A stretch of DNA of 64,000 nt from JACRGC01 sp041305345 (GCA_041305345.1 JBFYLP010000002.1:1-64000), one strand, 5' to 3'. Positions 52,659 through 61,878 are shown, counted from the first letter of the stretch. Numbers and translations: made by a program. Notes: generated by a model from the sequence alone, not told the origin.

Positions 52659-53327
52659 ATGAAATCCACGATGGTTGCAATAATTGGAAGCGATTCCGAC
52701 TCTTCGGACATCCTATATCGCGGGTTGCGTGAATTTTCTTCAGACAAGGTGGTCCTGCTATCAGAAGCTTCCAATTTGGATGCTGTTGGCAAGATCAGGA
52801 AGGACCTGGAAAAATTGAAGGTCCCGGTCGTATCCGAAACCATTGAAAAGCGTACCTCGATGGAGGAGGTTTTTTCCAGATTGGCAAGGATTCGGGATAG
52901 GGAAGTTGGAAATAAGTTAATTGTCAATGTGGATACGGATTACCTCTCCTCGTGCATCGCGCTTTCCGCTGCTTTTGTGAACGGCGTGCAGGCAATAGGC
53001 GTTAATGATGAGAAGGTCATCGCATACCCCATAATGAAATTCTCCTATTATAGCGCGCTCTCGGACAAGAAGATGATGCTCTTGCGTACGATTTCGAAAC
53101 AGGGGCAGTTTGATTCGCTCGAAGCGCTCTCGCAGGAGGTTGGGATGAGCCTTCCGCTGATAACCTACCACGTCAGGGGGGCAAGGGAAAAGCCCGGATT
53201 GGAGGAACTTGGCCTTATCGAAACCCGGCGGAATCGGGGGAAGATCATAACCACCCTCTCCCCTCTTGGCAAACTTATAGTGAATGGGATGGTGGAGGTC
53301 AAGCAAACCGACAAGAAGAAGAGATGA
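52659..53327 (+). CDS. CARF-like winged-helix transcription regulator
   Basis: 222 residues. The first ~125 residues form a Rossmann-like domain with MVAIIGSDSDSSD, a strand-helix alternation and NKLIVNVDTDYLSSCIALSAAF, resembling CARF domains of Csa3-type regulators. The C-terminal part (KKMMLLRTISKQG...LEALSQEVGMSLPLITYHV...LGLIETRRNRGKIITTLSPLG) is a winged helix with wing. Csa3-like proteins sense cyclic oligoadenylate or related ligands, but no CRISPR-cas gene or array lies in this window. GGGTGAAATGA precedes the ATG. Confidence 0.72.
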   Translation: MKSTMVAIIGSDSDSSDILYRGLREFSSDKVVLLSEASNLDAVGKIRKDLEKLKVPVVSETIEKRTSMEEVFSRLARIRDREVGNKLIVNVDTDYLSSCIALSAAFVNGVQAIGVNDEKVIAYPIMKFSYYSALSDKKMMLLRTISKQGQFDSLEALSQEVGMSLPLITYHVRGAREKPGLEELGLIETRRNRGKIITTLSPLGKLIVNGMVEVKQTDKKKR

Positions 53328-53349
53328 TGAACCCTGTGATGAAGAACTC

Positions 53350-54156
53350 TCATGCATGAATTTGCCGTTTTTGAATGTTCCGATAATCCTCATTTAACCT
53401 TGGCTGGAATTTGTTCAAGACAGCAAGCAGCCTTTCCCTTTCGATCATTGGATACCTAGGGCTTTCGATCGCTTTCCGAAACACATCGAGCCTCCTGGAA
53501 TACTTGCCCAGTGCTTTGAGCTGCTGCTTGATTGGGAGGTTTTTCAGCGTATCCCTGTTGTCTTCGATGTCAAAAAGCTTGACAAAAAGGGTTCCTGCGG
53601 GCGCGGATAGGATGCGCCTTATGTAGGCCATCTCTTTCATAGCAGTTGATTCTTCATCCTTGCTGCCTGCCTCTTTGTGATAATCTGGATCCTCGGGCAG
53701 AACGATCTTTTTATTTACTACTTTGGGTTCCGATAGGAGGGCGACCTGCCGGGCCAATTCCGTGTCGGACAATACTTTCTCCAAATATTCGTGTGTCACG
53801 CGTTTCCTGCCCGACCTTTCAGGATATGCCCCTTCCTCGATAAGGTCGTGCAGGTAAGCCAGTTTTATTTCCCCAAGGTTGCCACCATTCATGGCTGTAA
53901 GCATTGCCACCCTGTCGGGATGCCTCGCGTAAAGGGTCCGGTTGTCGCGCATTTGATTCCCGTGCAGATCGTAGCAATGCTTCCTATGCTCCAGTAGGAT
54001 ATGCACTTCCGCAATGGTTATTCCGTGGTTTTTCGAGAGGTGGAAGAGTGTTTTTTCCAAAAAGCGCGATTTGGGGAATTTGTTTATGCCAATGAACTGG
54101 CGTACCTCCATGATTTTATTGAATCTATATTTTTCAACGTTTTCCCCTCGATTCAT
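53350..54156 (-). CDS. SpoT/MESH1-like HD-domain phosphohydrolase
   Basis: 268 residues. The HD hydrolase residues typical of the SpoT/MESH1 branch are in order: H79 in ARHPDRVAMLTA, H103-D104 and E107-E108 in YLHDLIEEG, and D196...N200-R201 in KLFDIEDNRDTLKN, parallel to KLADRLHN of SpoT. No synthetase, TGS or ACT domain is present. (p)ppGpp or a related nucleotide is a possible substrate but the alarmone is not established in archaea. The start is uncertain: ATG 54156 or the in-frame ATG 54111. Confidence 0.7.
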   Translation of the reverse strand: MNRGENVEKYRFNKIMEVRQFIGINKFPKSRFLEKTLFHLSKNHGITIAEVHILLEHRKHCYDLHGNQMRDNRTLYARHPDRVAMLTAMNGGNLGEIKLAYLHDLIEEGAYPERSGRKRVTHEYLEKVLSDTELARQVALLSEPKVVNKKIVLPEDPDYHKEAGSKDEESTAMKEMAYIRRILSAPAGTLFVKLFDIEDNRDTLKNLPIKQQLKALGKYSRRLDVFRKAIESPRYPMIERERLLAVLNKFQPRLNEDYRNIQKRQIHA

Positions 54157-54331
54157 TTTTTAAACGACCTTGTTTTCAGCTTCCAGATACCTTTTAATTC
54201 ATTGCAAGTATTTAAATTTAGGCATTGGTTTACGTGTGATTGTGATCTGCAGAAAGGTCAAAGCTCGGAAAAAGTGCCACATTTCATTTGCGCATATTGG
54301 GGTTAAATACAATAAAAAGAGGGGGGGACGA

Positions 54332-55498
54332 ATGCAAATCGCAGACAGGATGAAGAATCTGGGGACGGAAACCGCTTTCGAGGTGCTTGCAAAGGCAAAG
54401 GCACTTGAAGCGCAGGGGAAAAGCATTATTCATCTGGAAATCGGGGAGCCCGATTTCGATACTCCCTCGAACATAAAGGAAGCGGGCATCAAGGCGATCC
54501 AGAATAACCTCACCCACTACGGCCCCTCAGCCGGATTGCCAGATGCTAGGAAGGCCATTGCCGAATATTCGGGAAGGATCCGCGGAATTGACATTTCCCC
54601 CGATGAGGTTGTCGTGGTTCCTGGCGGGAAGCCCACGATGTTTTATGCGATCATAGCGATAATGAACCCGGGCGATGAGGTCGTTTATCCCAATCCGGGT
54701 TTTCCGATCTACGAAAGCATGATCAATTTCATGGGCGGCAAGGCCGTGCCCTACCAGATCAAGGAGGAGAACGACTTCTCCTTCAACCTCGATGAGATGC
54801 GCAGGCTCGTCAACCCGAAAACGAAGATGATCATAATCAATACACCCGGCAACCCAACAGGCGGCGTCCTTTCCAAATCCGACATCGAGGGGATTGCCGA
54901 GCTCGCAAAAAAATACGACTTATGGGTCCTAAGCGACGAGATATACCAGCAGATCCTCTATGACGCCACCCATTACTCCATCGCAAGCCTTCCCGGAATG
55001 AAGGACCGGACAATCATCCTTGACGGCTACAGCAAGACCTATGCAATGACTGGCTGGAGGCTCGGATATGGCATCATGAACAAGACCCTTGCACCGCTTG
55101 TAACGAAGCTGATGACGAATTCCAATTCCTGCACCGCAACATTCACGCAGATGGCGGGAATCGAGGCGCTTTTGGGCCCGCAGGATTCGGTTAGGAAAAT
55201 GGTTGCAGAATTCCGCGCAAGGCGGGATCTGATCGTCTCCGGTTTGAACAAAATCCCGGGCATTTCGTGCAAAACCCCCAAGGGCGCATTCTACGTGTTC
55301 CCAAACATCAAGAAACTTGGAAAAACCTCAAAGGAAATGTCCGATTTCCTTCTTTACGAGGGAGGAGTTGCGTGCCTTCCCGGCACCTCTTTTGGGGCCT
55401 ACGGAGAGGGCTACTTGCGGTTCTCCTATGCAAACTCGCAGCAAAAGATCAAGGAAGCATTGCGCAGGATTGAGGAAGCGGTCAAGAAACTGAAATGA
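54332..55498 (+). CDS. aspC: Class I/II aminotransferase (aspartate aminotransferase family)
   Basis: 388 residues from the ATG at 54332, PLP-dependent. Conserved features are IGEPDFDTP, YGPSAGLPDARKAIA, PNPGFPIYES, NTPGNPTGGVL, SDEIYQQILYD, the Schiff-base lysine K235 in DGYSKTYAMTGWRLGY, and a late R in LRFSYAN. This is the subgroup of thermophile/archaeal aspartate or alanine aminotransferases; the amino donor cannot be fixed from sequence. GGTTAAATAC (about 54301-54310) lies about 27 bp upstream, so this start is preferred over an ATG-like extension from 54170. Confidence 0.88.
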   Translation: MQIADRMKNLGTETAFEVLAKAKALEAQGKSIIHLEIGEPDFDTPSNIKEAGIKAIQNNLTHYGPSAGLPDARKAIAEYSGRIRGIDISPDEVVVVPGGKPTMFYAIIAIMNPGDEVVYPNPGFPIYESMINFMGGKAVPYQIKEENDFSFNLDEMRRLVNPKTKMIIINTPGNPTGGVLSKSDIEGIAELAKKYDLWVLSDEIYQQILYDATHYSIASLPGMKDRTIILDGYSKTYAMTGWRLGYGIMNKTLAPLVTKLMTNSNSCTATFTQMAGIEALLGPQDSVRKMVAEFRARRDLIVSGLNKIPGISCKTPKGAFYVFPNIKKLGKTSKEMSDFLLYEGGVACLPGTSFGAYGEGYLRFSYANSQQKIKEALRRIEEAVKKLK

Positions 55499-55575
55499 TT
55501 TGAATGTAAAGCAAAGCATCCCCTCACTTCACATATATTTTTATTCGGCTCAATCGTACTCTTAATTGGATTGTT

Positions 55576-56343
55576 ATGCCACTCGTCTCAAAAATCGTCG
55601 CGGCAATCACGGCACTCGGCCACAGGAGGCCGGGCACCAGCAGGGAAACCTACATACTCGATCGGAGGAAGGGTTCCGTGGAGCTCCGGATGGACCCGCA
55701 CCTGCTCATCAAATTGGAGATGTTCAAGCGCTTTACCGTGAAGAAAACCTGGGGATTTGAGCTTACCCTTAGGAACCACGCCGAAAAGACCATTGACGAG
55801 CTCCTGATAGTATTCAATAAGAAATACTCGATCATCGTTGACAAGATAGGGCCGGATTCGATGAAGATAAAGTCGCTCGAATTCAAGCCCGAAGAATTCG
55901 ATTCGGACGAATTTTCCGTTGACCTAAGCGTTGTGATTTCCGAAGGCCGGAAGGCGCATTCAGAGGCGTATTCGGTTACGATTCCGATGAGGAGCATCAT
56001 AACTGAGCTGAAGGATGCTGGAAGGATCACGCCAATACAGGAGGAAATCGAGACCTACAGGCCCGGAAGCATCGACAAGTCGGTGATGGAAAATTTCGTT
56101 GCGGAATCGATGAAGCAGGCAACCATCAGGCCGCGCGTGCCCGTCGAAAGCCCGGGAAAGCCGATAGTCAACAAGGAATCGCTCCAGCACAAGCTTGCGG
56201 AGCTGACTTCCCAGAAGACCGAAATTGAGAAGAGCTTCATGAAGCGGCAGATTGACTACAACACTTTCTCCCAATTGATGAACCCAATAGTGCAGGAGAT
56301 GATTCTGATCCAGGCTCAGCTTGGGAAAATGGAAGATTCCTAA
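55576..56343 (+). CDS. Protein of unknown function with beta-sandwich and helical C-terminus
   Basis: 255 residues, soluble. Residues about 35-140 are beta-rich (GFELTLRNHAEKTIDELLIVF; FSVDLSVVISEGRKAHSEAY), like a secreted-type sandwich, but no signal peptide is seen. The C-terminus has a helical hairpin with FMKRQIDYNTFSQLMNPIV, similar to SHOCT-like short C-terminal domains. No catalytic motif recognised. It has a TATA-like CATATATTTTTATTC around 55532-55546. Confidence 0.65.
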   Translation: MPLVSKIVAAITALGHRRPGTSRETYILDRRKGSVELRMDPHLLIKLEMFKRFTVKKTWGFELTLRNHAEKTIDELLIVFNKKYSIIVDKIGPDSMKIKSLEFKPEEFDSDEFSVDLSVVISEGRKAHSEAYSVTIPMRSIITELKDAGRITPIQEEIETYRPGSIDKSVMENFVAESMKQATIRPRVPVESPGKPIVNKESLQHKLAELTSQKTEIEKSFMKRQIDYNTFSQLMNPIVQEMILIQAQLGKMEDS

Positions 56344-56401
56344 CATTTCCGGAAAACCAAATCGCCTGGCATAGGGGCGCTTCCCGTATGCTCGTGATTC
56401 A

Positions 56402-57892
56402 TCAACGATTAACATCCTTGATTAATTCAACAACCAGCCTCACGCCAAAGCCGGTTGCTCCCTTGCCCTGGTAGTGCTTGTCGTAATCGTTCCAAGCGGT
56501 CCCTGCGATGTCTATGTGCGCCCACGGGTAACTCACGAATTTTTTAAGGAACGCTGCCGCAGTGATCGCGCCCGCGTCCCCGCTTCCAGAGCCGATGTTC
56601 TTCACATCGGCGATGTCGCTCTTTATCTTTTCGTCGTAATCCTTCCAAAGCGGCAGTTGCCAGCACCTATCCCCGCTTTTTTCTCCGGCCCTACGGATTT
56701 TCTCCATCAATTTCTGATCGTTGCCCATAAGCCCCGCGCAAACATCTCCAAGTGCAACCACGCACGCACCCGTCAGGGTGGCAAAGTCGATCACCGCCCT
56801 AGGCTTGTACTTTGCAGCGTACGAAAGCGCATCAGCCAAAACAAGCCGGCCTTCCGCATCGGTATTTGCGATCTCGATTGATTTCCCATTCGAGGCAAAA
56901 ACCACATCGCCGGGCTTCGAGGCACTTCCCGAAGGCAGGTTTTCGGTGAATGCCGCAAGCCCAATTAGCCTAACCGGCAGCTTCAATGACGCTGCCGCGG
57001 CCATTGCGCCGATAACAACGCAAGCACCGCACTTATCCCATTTCATTTTTTCCATATCCTTCGAGGGCTTGATTGAAATCCCCCCCGAATCGAAGGTGAT
57101 GCCCTTCCCAACTAGCACAATTGCATCCTTTCCCGTTCCGCCATACTCCATGATGACGAATTTGGGCTCTTGCACACTGCCTTTTGCAACGCTTAGGAAT
57201 GAGTGCATCTTAAGCGCTTCGATCTCCCTAAGCCCCAGCACCTTGCATTTAAATCCGTGCTTCTTTCCCGCCTCCTCGGCATATTTTGCCATTTGCGAAG
57301 GAGTGCCAACATTCCCCGGCTCGTTACCGATGTCCCTGGCAAAATTGACCGCTTCGCACACCCTCCGGGCGTTCTCAACGGACTTTCCGATGGATTTCAA
57401 CTTGTTAACGTCCACATAGAGGGTTGCGCCTTCCAGCTGCTTCATATCCTGCCGGTCCTCCGTCCTGTATTTGAGGAACTGGTGAACGCCAAGCGCAATC
57501 CCTTCGACCACGCAAGCAGCAATGTCCTCCGGAGCTGCTGGGGAATCCAGGGGAGGAAGCACGCCAACCTCCTTAAGCCCTAGGTTTCGCGCAACATTTG
57601 CGCCCCTTCCCGCGCTCCCCCTTACCTTCTCCAATGAAAATTCGGTCTTGCTTCCGATTCCGGAGAGGATGATGCGCTTTAGCCTCACCTTCTCGACATT
57701 CAGGCTAATCAGGTGGGTCTGGCCGAATTTGCCGGTGAACTCCTTCCGCCGGATCACATCGGTTATCGCTCCCTTCAGCTTTTCATCCAGGTGCCTTGCA
57801 AGGCTAGAAAGCGCCTCGTCCTTGTATAGCAGCAGCACTGCCCCATCCTCGAAACCATCCTCAATCCGCCCAGCCAGAACGCGCCATTTCAT
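56402..57892 (-). CDS. pepA: Leucyl aminopeptidase (M17 family)
   Basis: 496 residues. The C-terminal catalytic domain contains the M17 metal/active-site motifs: VGKGITFDSGGISIKPS with the binuclear zinc Lys/Asp, NTDAEGRLVLADAL (the family signature), and the later DFATLTGACVVAL. The N-terminal macro-like domain is present. It removes N-terminal residues from peptides. GGTGG precedes the ATG at 57892; the frame extends to 57919 without ribosome-binding support. The upstream gap 57893-58170 carries its own promoter region and that of rplO. Confidence 0.92.
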   Translation of the reverse strand: MKWRVLAGRIEDGFEDGAVLLLYKDEALSSLARHLDEKLKGAITDVIRRKEFTGKFGQTHLISLNVEKVRLKRIILSGIGSKTEFSLEKVRGSAGRGANVARNLGLKEVGVLPPLDSPAAPEDIAACVVEGIALGVHQFLKYRTEDRQDMKQLEGATLYVDVNKLKSIGKSVENARRVCEAVNFARDIGNEPGNVGTPSQMAKYAEEAGKKHGFKCKVLGLREIEALKMHSFLSVAKGSVQEPKFVIMEYGGTGKDAIVLVGKGITFDSGGISIKPSKDMEKMKWDKCGACVVIGAMAAAASLKLPVRLIGLAAFTENLPSGSASKPGDVVFASNGKSIEIANTDAEGRLVLADALSYAAKYKPRAVIDFATLTGACVVALGDVCAGLMGNDQKLMEKIRRAGEKSGDRCWQLPLWKDYDEKIKSDIADVKNIGSGSGDAGAITAAAFLKKFVSYPWAHIDIAGTAWNDYDKHYQGKGATGFGVRLVVELIKDVNR

Positions 57893-58072
57893 CTCCCTAC
57901 CACCCTTCGTAATCATCAACCGGTAATTATGCTAAAGTCGCATCGACCGTCTCAAACCTTAAGTTTCGGTCACTATTTAAACAGATACGGTTTCTTCCAA
58001 AAAAACCAAAGGCGGCCAACGCATAAGCGGTTAAACAATGCATATGCGCCGCGCCTATCCCCCTTTAAGCAT

Positions 58073-58082
58073 ATTTATAAGG
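58073..58082 (+). promoter_or_regulatory. TATA box of the uL15-SecY cluster
   Basis: ATTTATAAGG in A/T-rich context; transcription would start near 58107, giving a leader of about 65 nt with GGGGGGGG ahead of the ATG at 58171. No RNA gene recognised in the leader. Confidence 0.55.
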
Positions 58083-58170
58083 CTTTTTAGCTTAAACTTT
58101 TAACTCGGCCTGATGCTCGAAAGATTGCGGCATTAGCCTAGATTGGATGATCCAGGGGGGGGGGAATAAA

Positions 58171-58620
58171 ATGGCACGAAGATTGAATTCAAGATCAAGG
58201 AAACATTACGGCAACCGGACTTTCGGAGCTGGCAACACGAAGAACCGCAGGGGCAAGGGAAGCCGCGGCGGCGTTGGCAGGGCGGGCTTCCACAAGCACA
58301 AGAGGCTGCACTACATTGTAACCGAGGGAAATTCCACAACTGCGCCGGGTTTCATCAATGTAACCCGGAGGAAAATCGAGGAGATCGGGCTCAATAAGCT
58401 GGTGAAAAGGATTGAGGCCGGAGAATTCAAAAAGGATGGGGATGCTTATTCGATCGACATAAGGAAGAAAGGAAAGACCGTAAAGCTCCTCGGGAATGGG
58501 GATTTTGGGTTCAAGGCAAACATCACTGCTGACCTCTTCTCAATGTCCGCAAAAGAAAAGGTTGAAAAAGCAGGCGGTAAGATAATAACAAAACAGGTTT
58601 TAGAAAAAAAACCACAGTAG
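58171..58620 (+). CDS. rpl15: Ribosomal protein uL15
   Basis: 149 residues. The Arg/Gly-rich N-terminus (NRRGKGSRGGVGRAGFHKHKR) and KVKLLGNGDF-like C-terminal core are typical of archaeal uL15, which binds 23S rRNA. A run of eight G precedes the ATG; the start at 58147 lacks support. It is followed by a T-rich terminator-like stretch and then secY, as in other archaea. Confidence 0.92.
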   Translation: MARRLNSRSRKHYGNRTFGAGNTKNRRGKGSRGGVGRAGFHKHKRLHYIVTEGNSTTAPGFINVTRRKIEEIGLNKLVKRIEAGEFKKDGDAYSIDIRKKGKTVKLLGNGDFGFKANITADLFSMSAKEKVEKAGGKIITKQVLEKKPQ

Positions 58621-58624
58621 AGGA

Positions 58625-58644
58625 TTTTTTTATTATTTTTTTTC
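58625..58644 (+). terminator. T-rich stretch after rpl15
   Basis: Runs of 7 and 9 T between the rpl15 stop and secY could terminate or attenuate transcription between the two genes. Confidence 0.35.
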
Positions 58645-58679
58645 TGTGGGTTGCTTTACAGATTATCGGATGATGCAAA

Positions 58680-60173
58680 ATGGCATTGGATGCATTCAAG
58701 CCCCTTTTGGAAATCCTTCCTGAAGTGAAGCCGCCTGCGCGCGCGCCCGGATTGAAGGAAAAGCTGATGTGGACCGGCGGCGTGCTTCTTCTTTTCTACC
58801 TGATGGGCCAGATTTATCCCCTTGGCGCAGACCAAGCCGCAATACAGGGTTTCGAACGGTTTGAAATCCTTCTTGGAAGCAAGACGGGCACTTTGATTAC
58901 GACCGGTATCGGCCCCATTGTGCTCGCATCCATATTCCTCCAGCTAGCGGTCGGGGCAAAATTGCTCAATCTAGACCTTTCCCAGCAGGAGAACAAGAAA
59001 AAATTCCAGGGCTTCCAGAAATTGCTAGCAATCGTGCTCAGTTTGGTGGAAGGGTTCATATATTCCAAGGCAATCATAGTCGCAAAGGACGTGATCGACC
59101 CCACTACGGGCGCGCCCTCAGCTGCAATGTTTGCTGCAAATGCGATCCTTGGCGTGATCACTCCCCTGCAGCTAGGCATAATGCTTCAATTGGCGCTTGG
59201 CTCGATTTTCCTTCTATACCTGGATGAAGTGTGCCAGAAATACGGGATCGGCTCGGGGGTTTCGCTGTTCATTGCAGCCGGAGTTGCGCAGGCAATCTTC
59301 ATCGGTTCTTTTGGCTATCTGGGGTTTGATTATCTCCTTGCACCCGAAGACATACGAACGGAACCCGTCGGTATAATCCCCTCCGCGCTCTTCAACCTCT
59401 TTGGCGGCAGGATCGATGTGGTGCTCTGGACCATTCTTCCCTTGGTGTTCACGGCAATCGTATTCCTGATCACGGTGTATGCCGAAGGCATGAAGATTGA
59501 ATTGCCCCTCGCTTATGGGGGGGCAAGGGGGCTTGGCGCAAGGTACCCGATCAAATTCTTGTATGTGAGCAACATCCCAGTCATCCTGGCTTCAGCGCTT
59601 CTTCTCAACGTGCAGGTCATCGGGTTGTTCATGGCAAATGCGGGTTTGCCCCTGCTTGGCGAATTTGATAGGAGCAACAATCAGCCCTTTCCCGACCTAA
59701 GGGGCGGATTTGCATACCTAACTAGCGCTTTGCCCTCACCAATCCTATTGCCCGGCGGGTACTTCACATATGCAACGCAATACCTGATGAACCCAACCGA
59801 AATACTCCACATACTCGTTTACGGCATCGTCCTTGTGATCCTTTGCGTAGTATTTGGATGGTTCTGGATTGAGAGCACCGGAATGGGAGCCGAGAAGGTC
59901 GCAGACCAGCTCAACAGGACGGGCCTCCAGATTCCGGGCTTCAGGCAGGATCCGCGCGTAACGGAGAAAATATTGCAGAAATACATACCGATTATTACCG
60001 TGCTTGGAAGCATTTTCGTGGGCATACTCGCGTGGTTCGCCGACATTACCGGCGCACTTGGGACGGGTACGGGCATTCTTCTAACAGTAGGCATATTGTA
60101 CCGCTTCTACGAGGACCTTGCACAGCAGCAGATTTTCGAGATGTACCCGATACTGAAGAGGATTTCAAGATGA
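58680..60173 (+). CDS. secY: Protein translocase subunit SecY
   Basis: 497 residues, ten membrane helices, central pore protein for export. Family motifs include the N-terminal PPARAPGLKEKL, the plug region GSKTGTLITTGIGPIVLASIFLQL, YAEGMKIELPLAYGGARG and the C-terminal GTGTGILLTVGILYRFYEDL. It is somewhat longer than many archaeal SecY owing to loops. It overlaps the next gene by ATGA at 60170-60173, so the YidC-like protein is translated with it. Confidence 0.95.
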   Translation: MALDAFKPLLEILPEVKPPARAPGLKEKLMWTGGVLLLFYLMGQIYPLGADQAAIQGFERFEILLGSKTGTLITTGIGPIVLASIFLQLAVGAKLLNLDLSQQENKKKFQGFQKLLAIVLSLVEGFIYSKAIIVAKDVIDPTTGAPSAAMFAANAILGVITPLQLGIMLQLALGSIFLLYLDEVCQKYGIGSGVSLFIAAGVAQAIFIGSFGYLGFDYLLAPEDIRTEPVGIIPSALFNLFGGRIDVVLWTILPLVFTAIVFLITVYAEGMKIELPLAYGGARGLGARYPIKFLYVSNIPVILASALLLNVQVIGLFMANAGLPLLGEFDRSNNQPFPDLRGGFAYLTSALPSPILLPGGYFTYATQYLMNPTEILHILVYGIVLVILCVVFGWFWIESTGMGAEKVADQLNRTGLQIPGFRQDPRVTEKILQKYIPIITVLGSIFVGILAWFADITGALGTGTGILLTVGILYRFYEDLAQQQIFEMYPILKRISR

Positions 60174-60667
60174 TAGCAATGAGCGTCCTTGGCCTGCCGG
60201 ATGGAGCTATAATTTTCCTAAGCGCAGCATTCTTCTCAGTCATAACCTCATTCATAAGCAGGAAAACGGGCATCAAGCAAAAGACCGATTCCATACAGAA
60301 AGCAATGAAGGACTACCAGAAGGAGATGAACGAAGCGGTGAAGCGCGACGACAAGAAGAGGCTCGAGGAGCTCAAGGCGCGCGAGCCGGAAGTGATGAAG
60401 ATGATGAACGAGATGATGTTCCTCCCCTTCAAGAACATGATCTTCGTGATCCCCTTATTCCTCATCTTCATGGAAGTGGTTAATGGCACGTTTAGGGGTT
60501 TCCTTGTCGACCTTCCAATCGCACTGCACCTTAATGGGAATGAGCTGCTGGGTTTAAATATTTTCAAAAGTAGCGTCTACGGTCCCAGGGGCTTCTTCAT
60601 ACTATCCTCAATAGTTTCCGGGATGGTAATCGAGGGAGTCTGGGGCAGGATGCATAAGAAAACTTGA
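60170..60667 (+). CDS. YidC/EMC3-like membrane insertase (DUF106)
   Basis: 165 residues. Three membrane helices with a cytoplasmic coiled region between the first two (RKTGIKQKTDSIQKAMKDYQ...REPEVMKMMNEMMFLP) match archaeal DUF106 proteins, homologues of YidC/Oxa1/EMC3 that insert membrane proteins. The ATG overlaps the secY stop. It sits between secY and the L34e gene, as is common in archaea. Confidence 0.88.
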   Translation: MIAMSVLGLPDGAIIFLSAAFFSVITSFISRKTGIKQKTDSIQKAMKDYQKEMNEAVKRDDKKRLEELKAREPEVMKMMNEMMFLPFKNMIFVIPLFLIFMEVVNGTFRGFLVDLPIALHLNGNELLGLNIFKSSVYGPRGFFILSSIVSGMVIEGVWGRMHKKT

Positions 60668-60679
60668 ATGGTGAATGAA

Positions 60680-61015
60680 ATGGTTTCCCCAAGGCTAAGA
60701 AGCAGGAGCGTGAAAAGAAGGAGCGTCAAGACACCGGGCGGAAAATCCGTTTTCGTGTACAAGCCAAAGAAGGTCGGAAAGGCTATTTGTGCCATATGCA
60801 AAAGCAAGCTTGGCGCTGTGCCGAACCTTGGAAGGGCGCAGATACGCAAGCTTTCCAAGACGCAAAAAAGGCCGGAGAGGATGTTTGGCGGCGTGCTTTG
60901 CGCGAATTGCGTTAGGGAACTCATAAAGGAAAAGATCAGGCTCGAATCGGGCATACTCACAAGGGATGAAATAACCCTAACGCACCTCAAGTACATAGAT
61001 ATGATGAAAAAGTGA
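60680..61015 (+). CDS. rpl34e: Ribosomal protein eL34
   Basis: 111 residues from the ATG at 60680 (GGTGA 6 nt upstream; ATG 60668 is in frame). The basic N-terminus MVSPRLRSRSVKRRSVKTPGG and the C-x2-C pairs CAICK and CANC are typical of archaeal eL34, which binds zinc and 23S rRNA. It continues the SecY cluster. Confidence 0.9.
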   Translation: MVSPRLRSRSVKRRSVKTPGGKSVFVYKPKKVGKAICAICKSKLGAVPNLGRAQIRKLSKTQKRPERMFGGVLCANCVRELIKEKIRLESGILTRDEITLTHLKYIDMMKK

Positions 61016-61060
61016 GCGTTCCGGGTTGTACCTTGCCAAACCGGCCCTGGTTTGATTCAA

Positions 61061-61654
61061 ATGAAAATTGCGATATCCGGGCTTTCTGGCTCCGGCAACA
61101 CAACTGCGTGCAAAAAGATCGCACGGTTCCTCCATCTCACGCCAATCAATTACACCTTGAGGGATCTTGCGGCGGAGCTTGGGATGGGTTTTTTGGAAAT
61201 TCACGAAAAAAGGAAGATCGATCCTTCCTACGATTTCCTGCTTGATAGGAGGCTAATCGAGGCATTCGGGAAGGAAAGTAATGCGATTATAGGCAGCAGG
61301 CTTGCAATCTGGCTTGTCGATGCGAATTTGCGCGTCTGGCTCGATGCGCCCCTCGGGGTACGGGCGGGAAGGATAGCTGAGCGAGACGGGATAACCCGTG
61401 CCGAAGCTGTCAAAATAACCAGGAAGCGTGACGAGGAAAACCGTTCCCAGTATCGGAAGCTTTACTCGATCGACATTGCAAGGCACGCTTTTGCGGATAT
61501 GGTTGTTGACAGCGAAAAGCTCGATGCAAATGAGGTCGCAAGGAGGATTGCACTTGAAGCAAAAAAGGCTAAATACGGTGCCTTGAGGAAAAGCATCCAT
61601 TCTGAAGGAATCTGGAAAAAAATCGGGATGGGAATTGGAGCACATAGGTGCTAG
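61061..61654 (+). CDS. cmk: Cytidylate kinase
   Basis: 197 residues. The P-loop GLSGSGNTT (7-15) binds ATP, followed by LRDLAAELGM, IGSRLAIWLVDANLRVWLDAP and RRxxDEENRSQYRKLY, all matching archaeal Cmk which phosphorylates CMP and dCMP. The ATG at 61061 is preferred to an upstream codon at 61052. Ordinary member of the eL34-Cmk-eL14-Cbf5 string. Confidence 0.92.
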   Translation: MKIAISGLSGSGNTTACKKIARFLHLTPINYTLRDLAAELGMGFLEIHEKRKIDPSYDFLLDRRLIEAFGKESNAIIGSRLAIWLVDANLRVWLDAPLGVRAGRIAERDGITRAEAVKITRKRDEENRSQYRKLYSIDIARHAFADMVVDSEKLDANEVARRIALEAKKAKYGALRKSIHSEGIWKKIGMGIGAHRC

Positions 61655-61713
61655 CCTTTTTTTTGGAAGGGCGGTAAAAGAATAACGATAATCAATCAAT
61701 AAGGTGGTTAAGA

Positions 61714-61878
61714 ATGGCAGCAATTGAGGCAGGCAAAAAATACGTGAAAATTGCCGGCAGGAAAGCCGGAAAGGAGGTCGAGGTAGTTAGGATCATCGAC
61801 CGCAACTATGCTGAAATAAAGGACGCAAAGGGCAAATCAAAGAAGTGCAACATAGCGCACCTCGAACCTCTGCCATAA
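61714..61878 (+). CDS. rpl14e: Ribosomal protein eL14 (short)
   Basis: 54 residues, too short to be obvious among larger frames but clearly conserved in position between cmk and cbf5. The KOW-like core GRKAGKEVEVVRIID, followed by NYAEIKDAKGKSKKCNIAHLEPL, is the compact RNA-binding body of archaeal eL14, lacking the C-terminal extension of eukaryotic forms. GGTGG is 8 nt upstream of the ATG. Cbf5 starts 11 bp after its stop. Confidence 0.85.
   Translation: MAAIEAGKKYVKIAGRKAGKEVEVVRIIDRNYAEIKDAKGKSKKCNIAHLEPLP

Noticed and set aside
61016..61060. GGTTTGATTCAAAT resembling a tRNA T-arm
   Set aside because: There is no acceptor stem, anticodon arm or CCA context; the segment is the leader of cmk.
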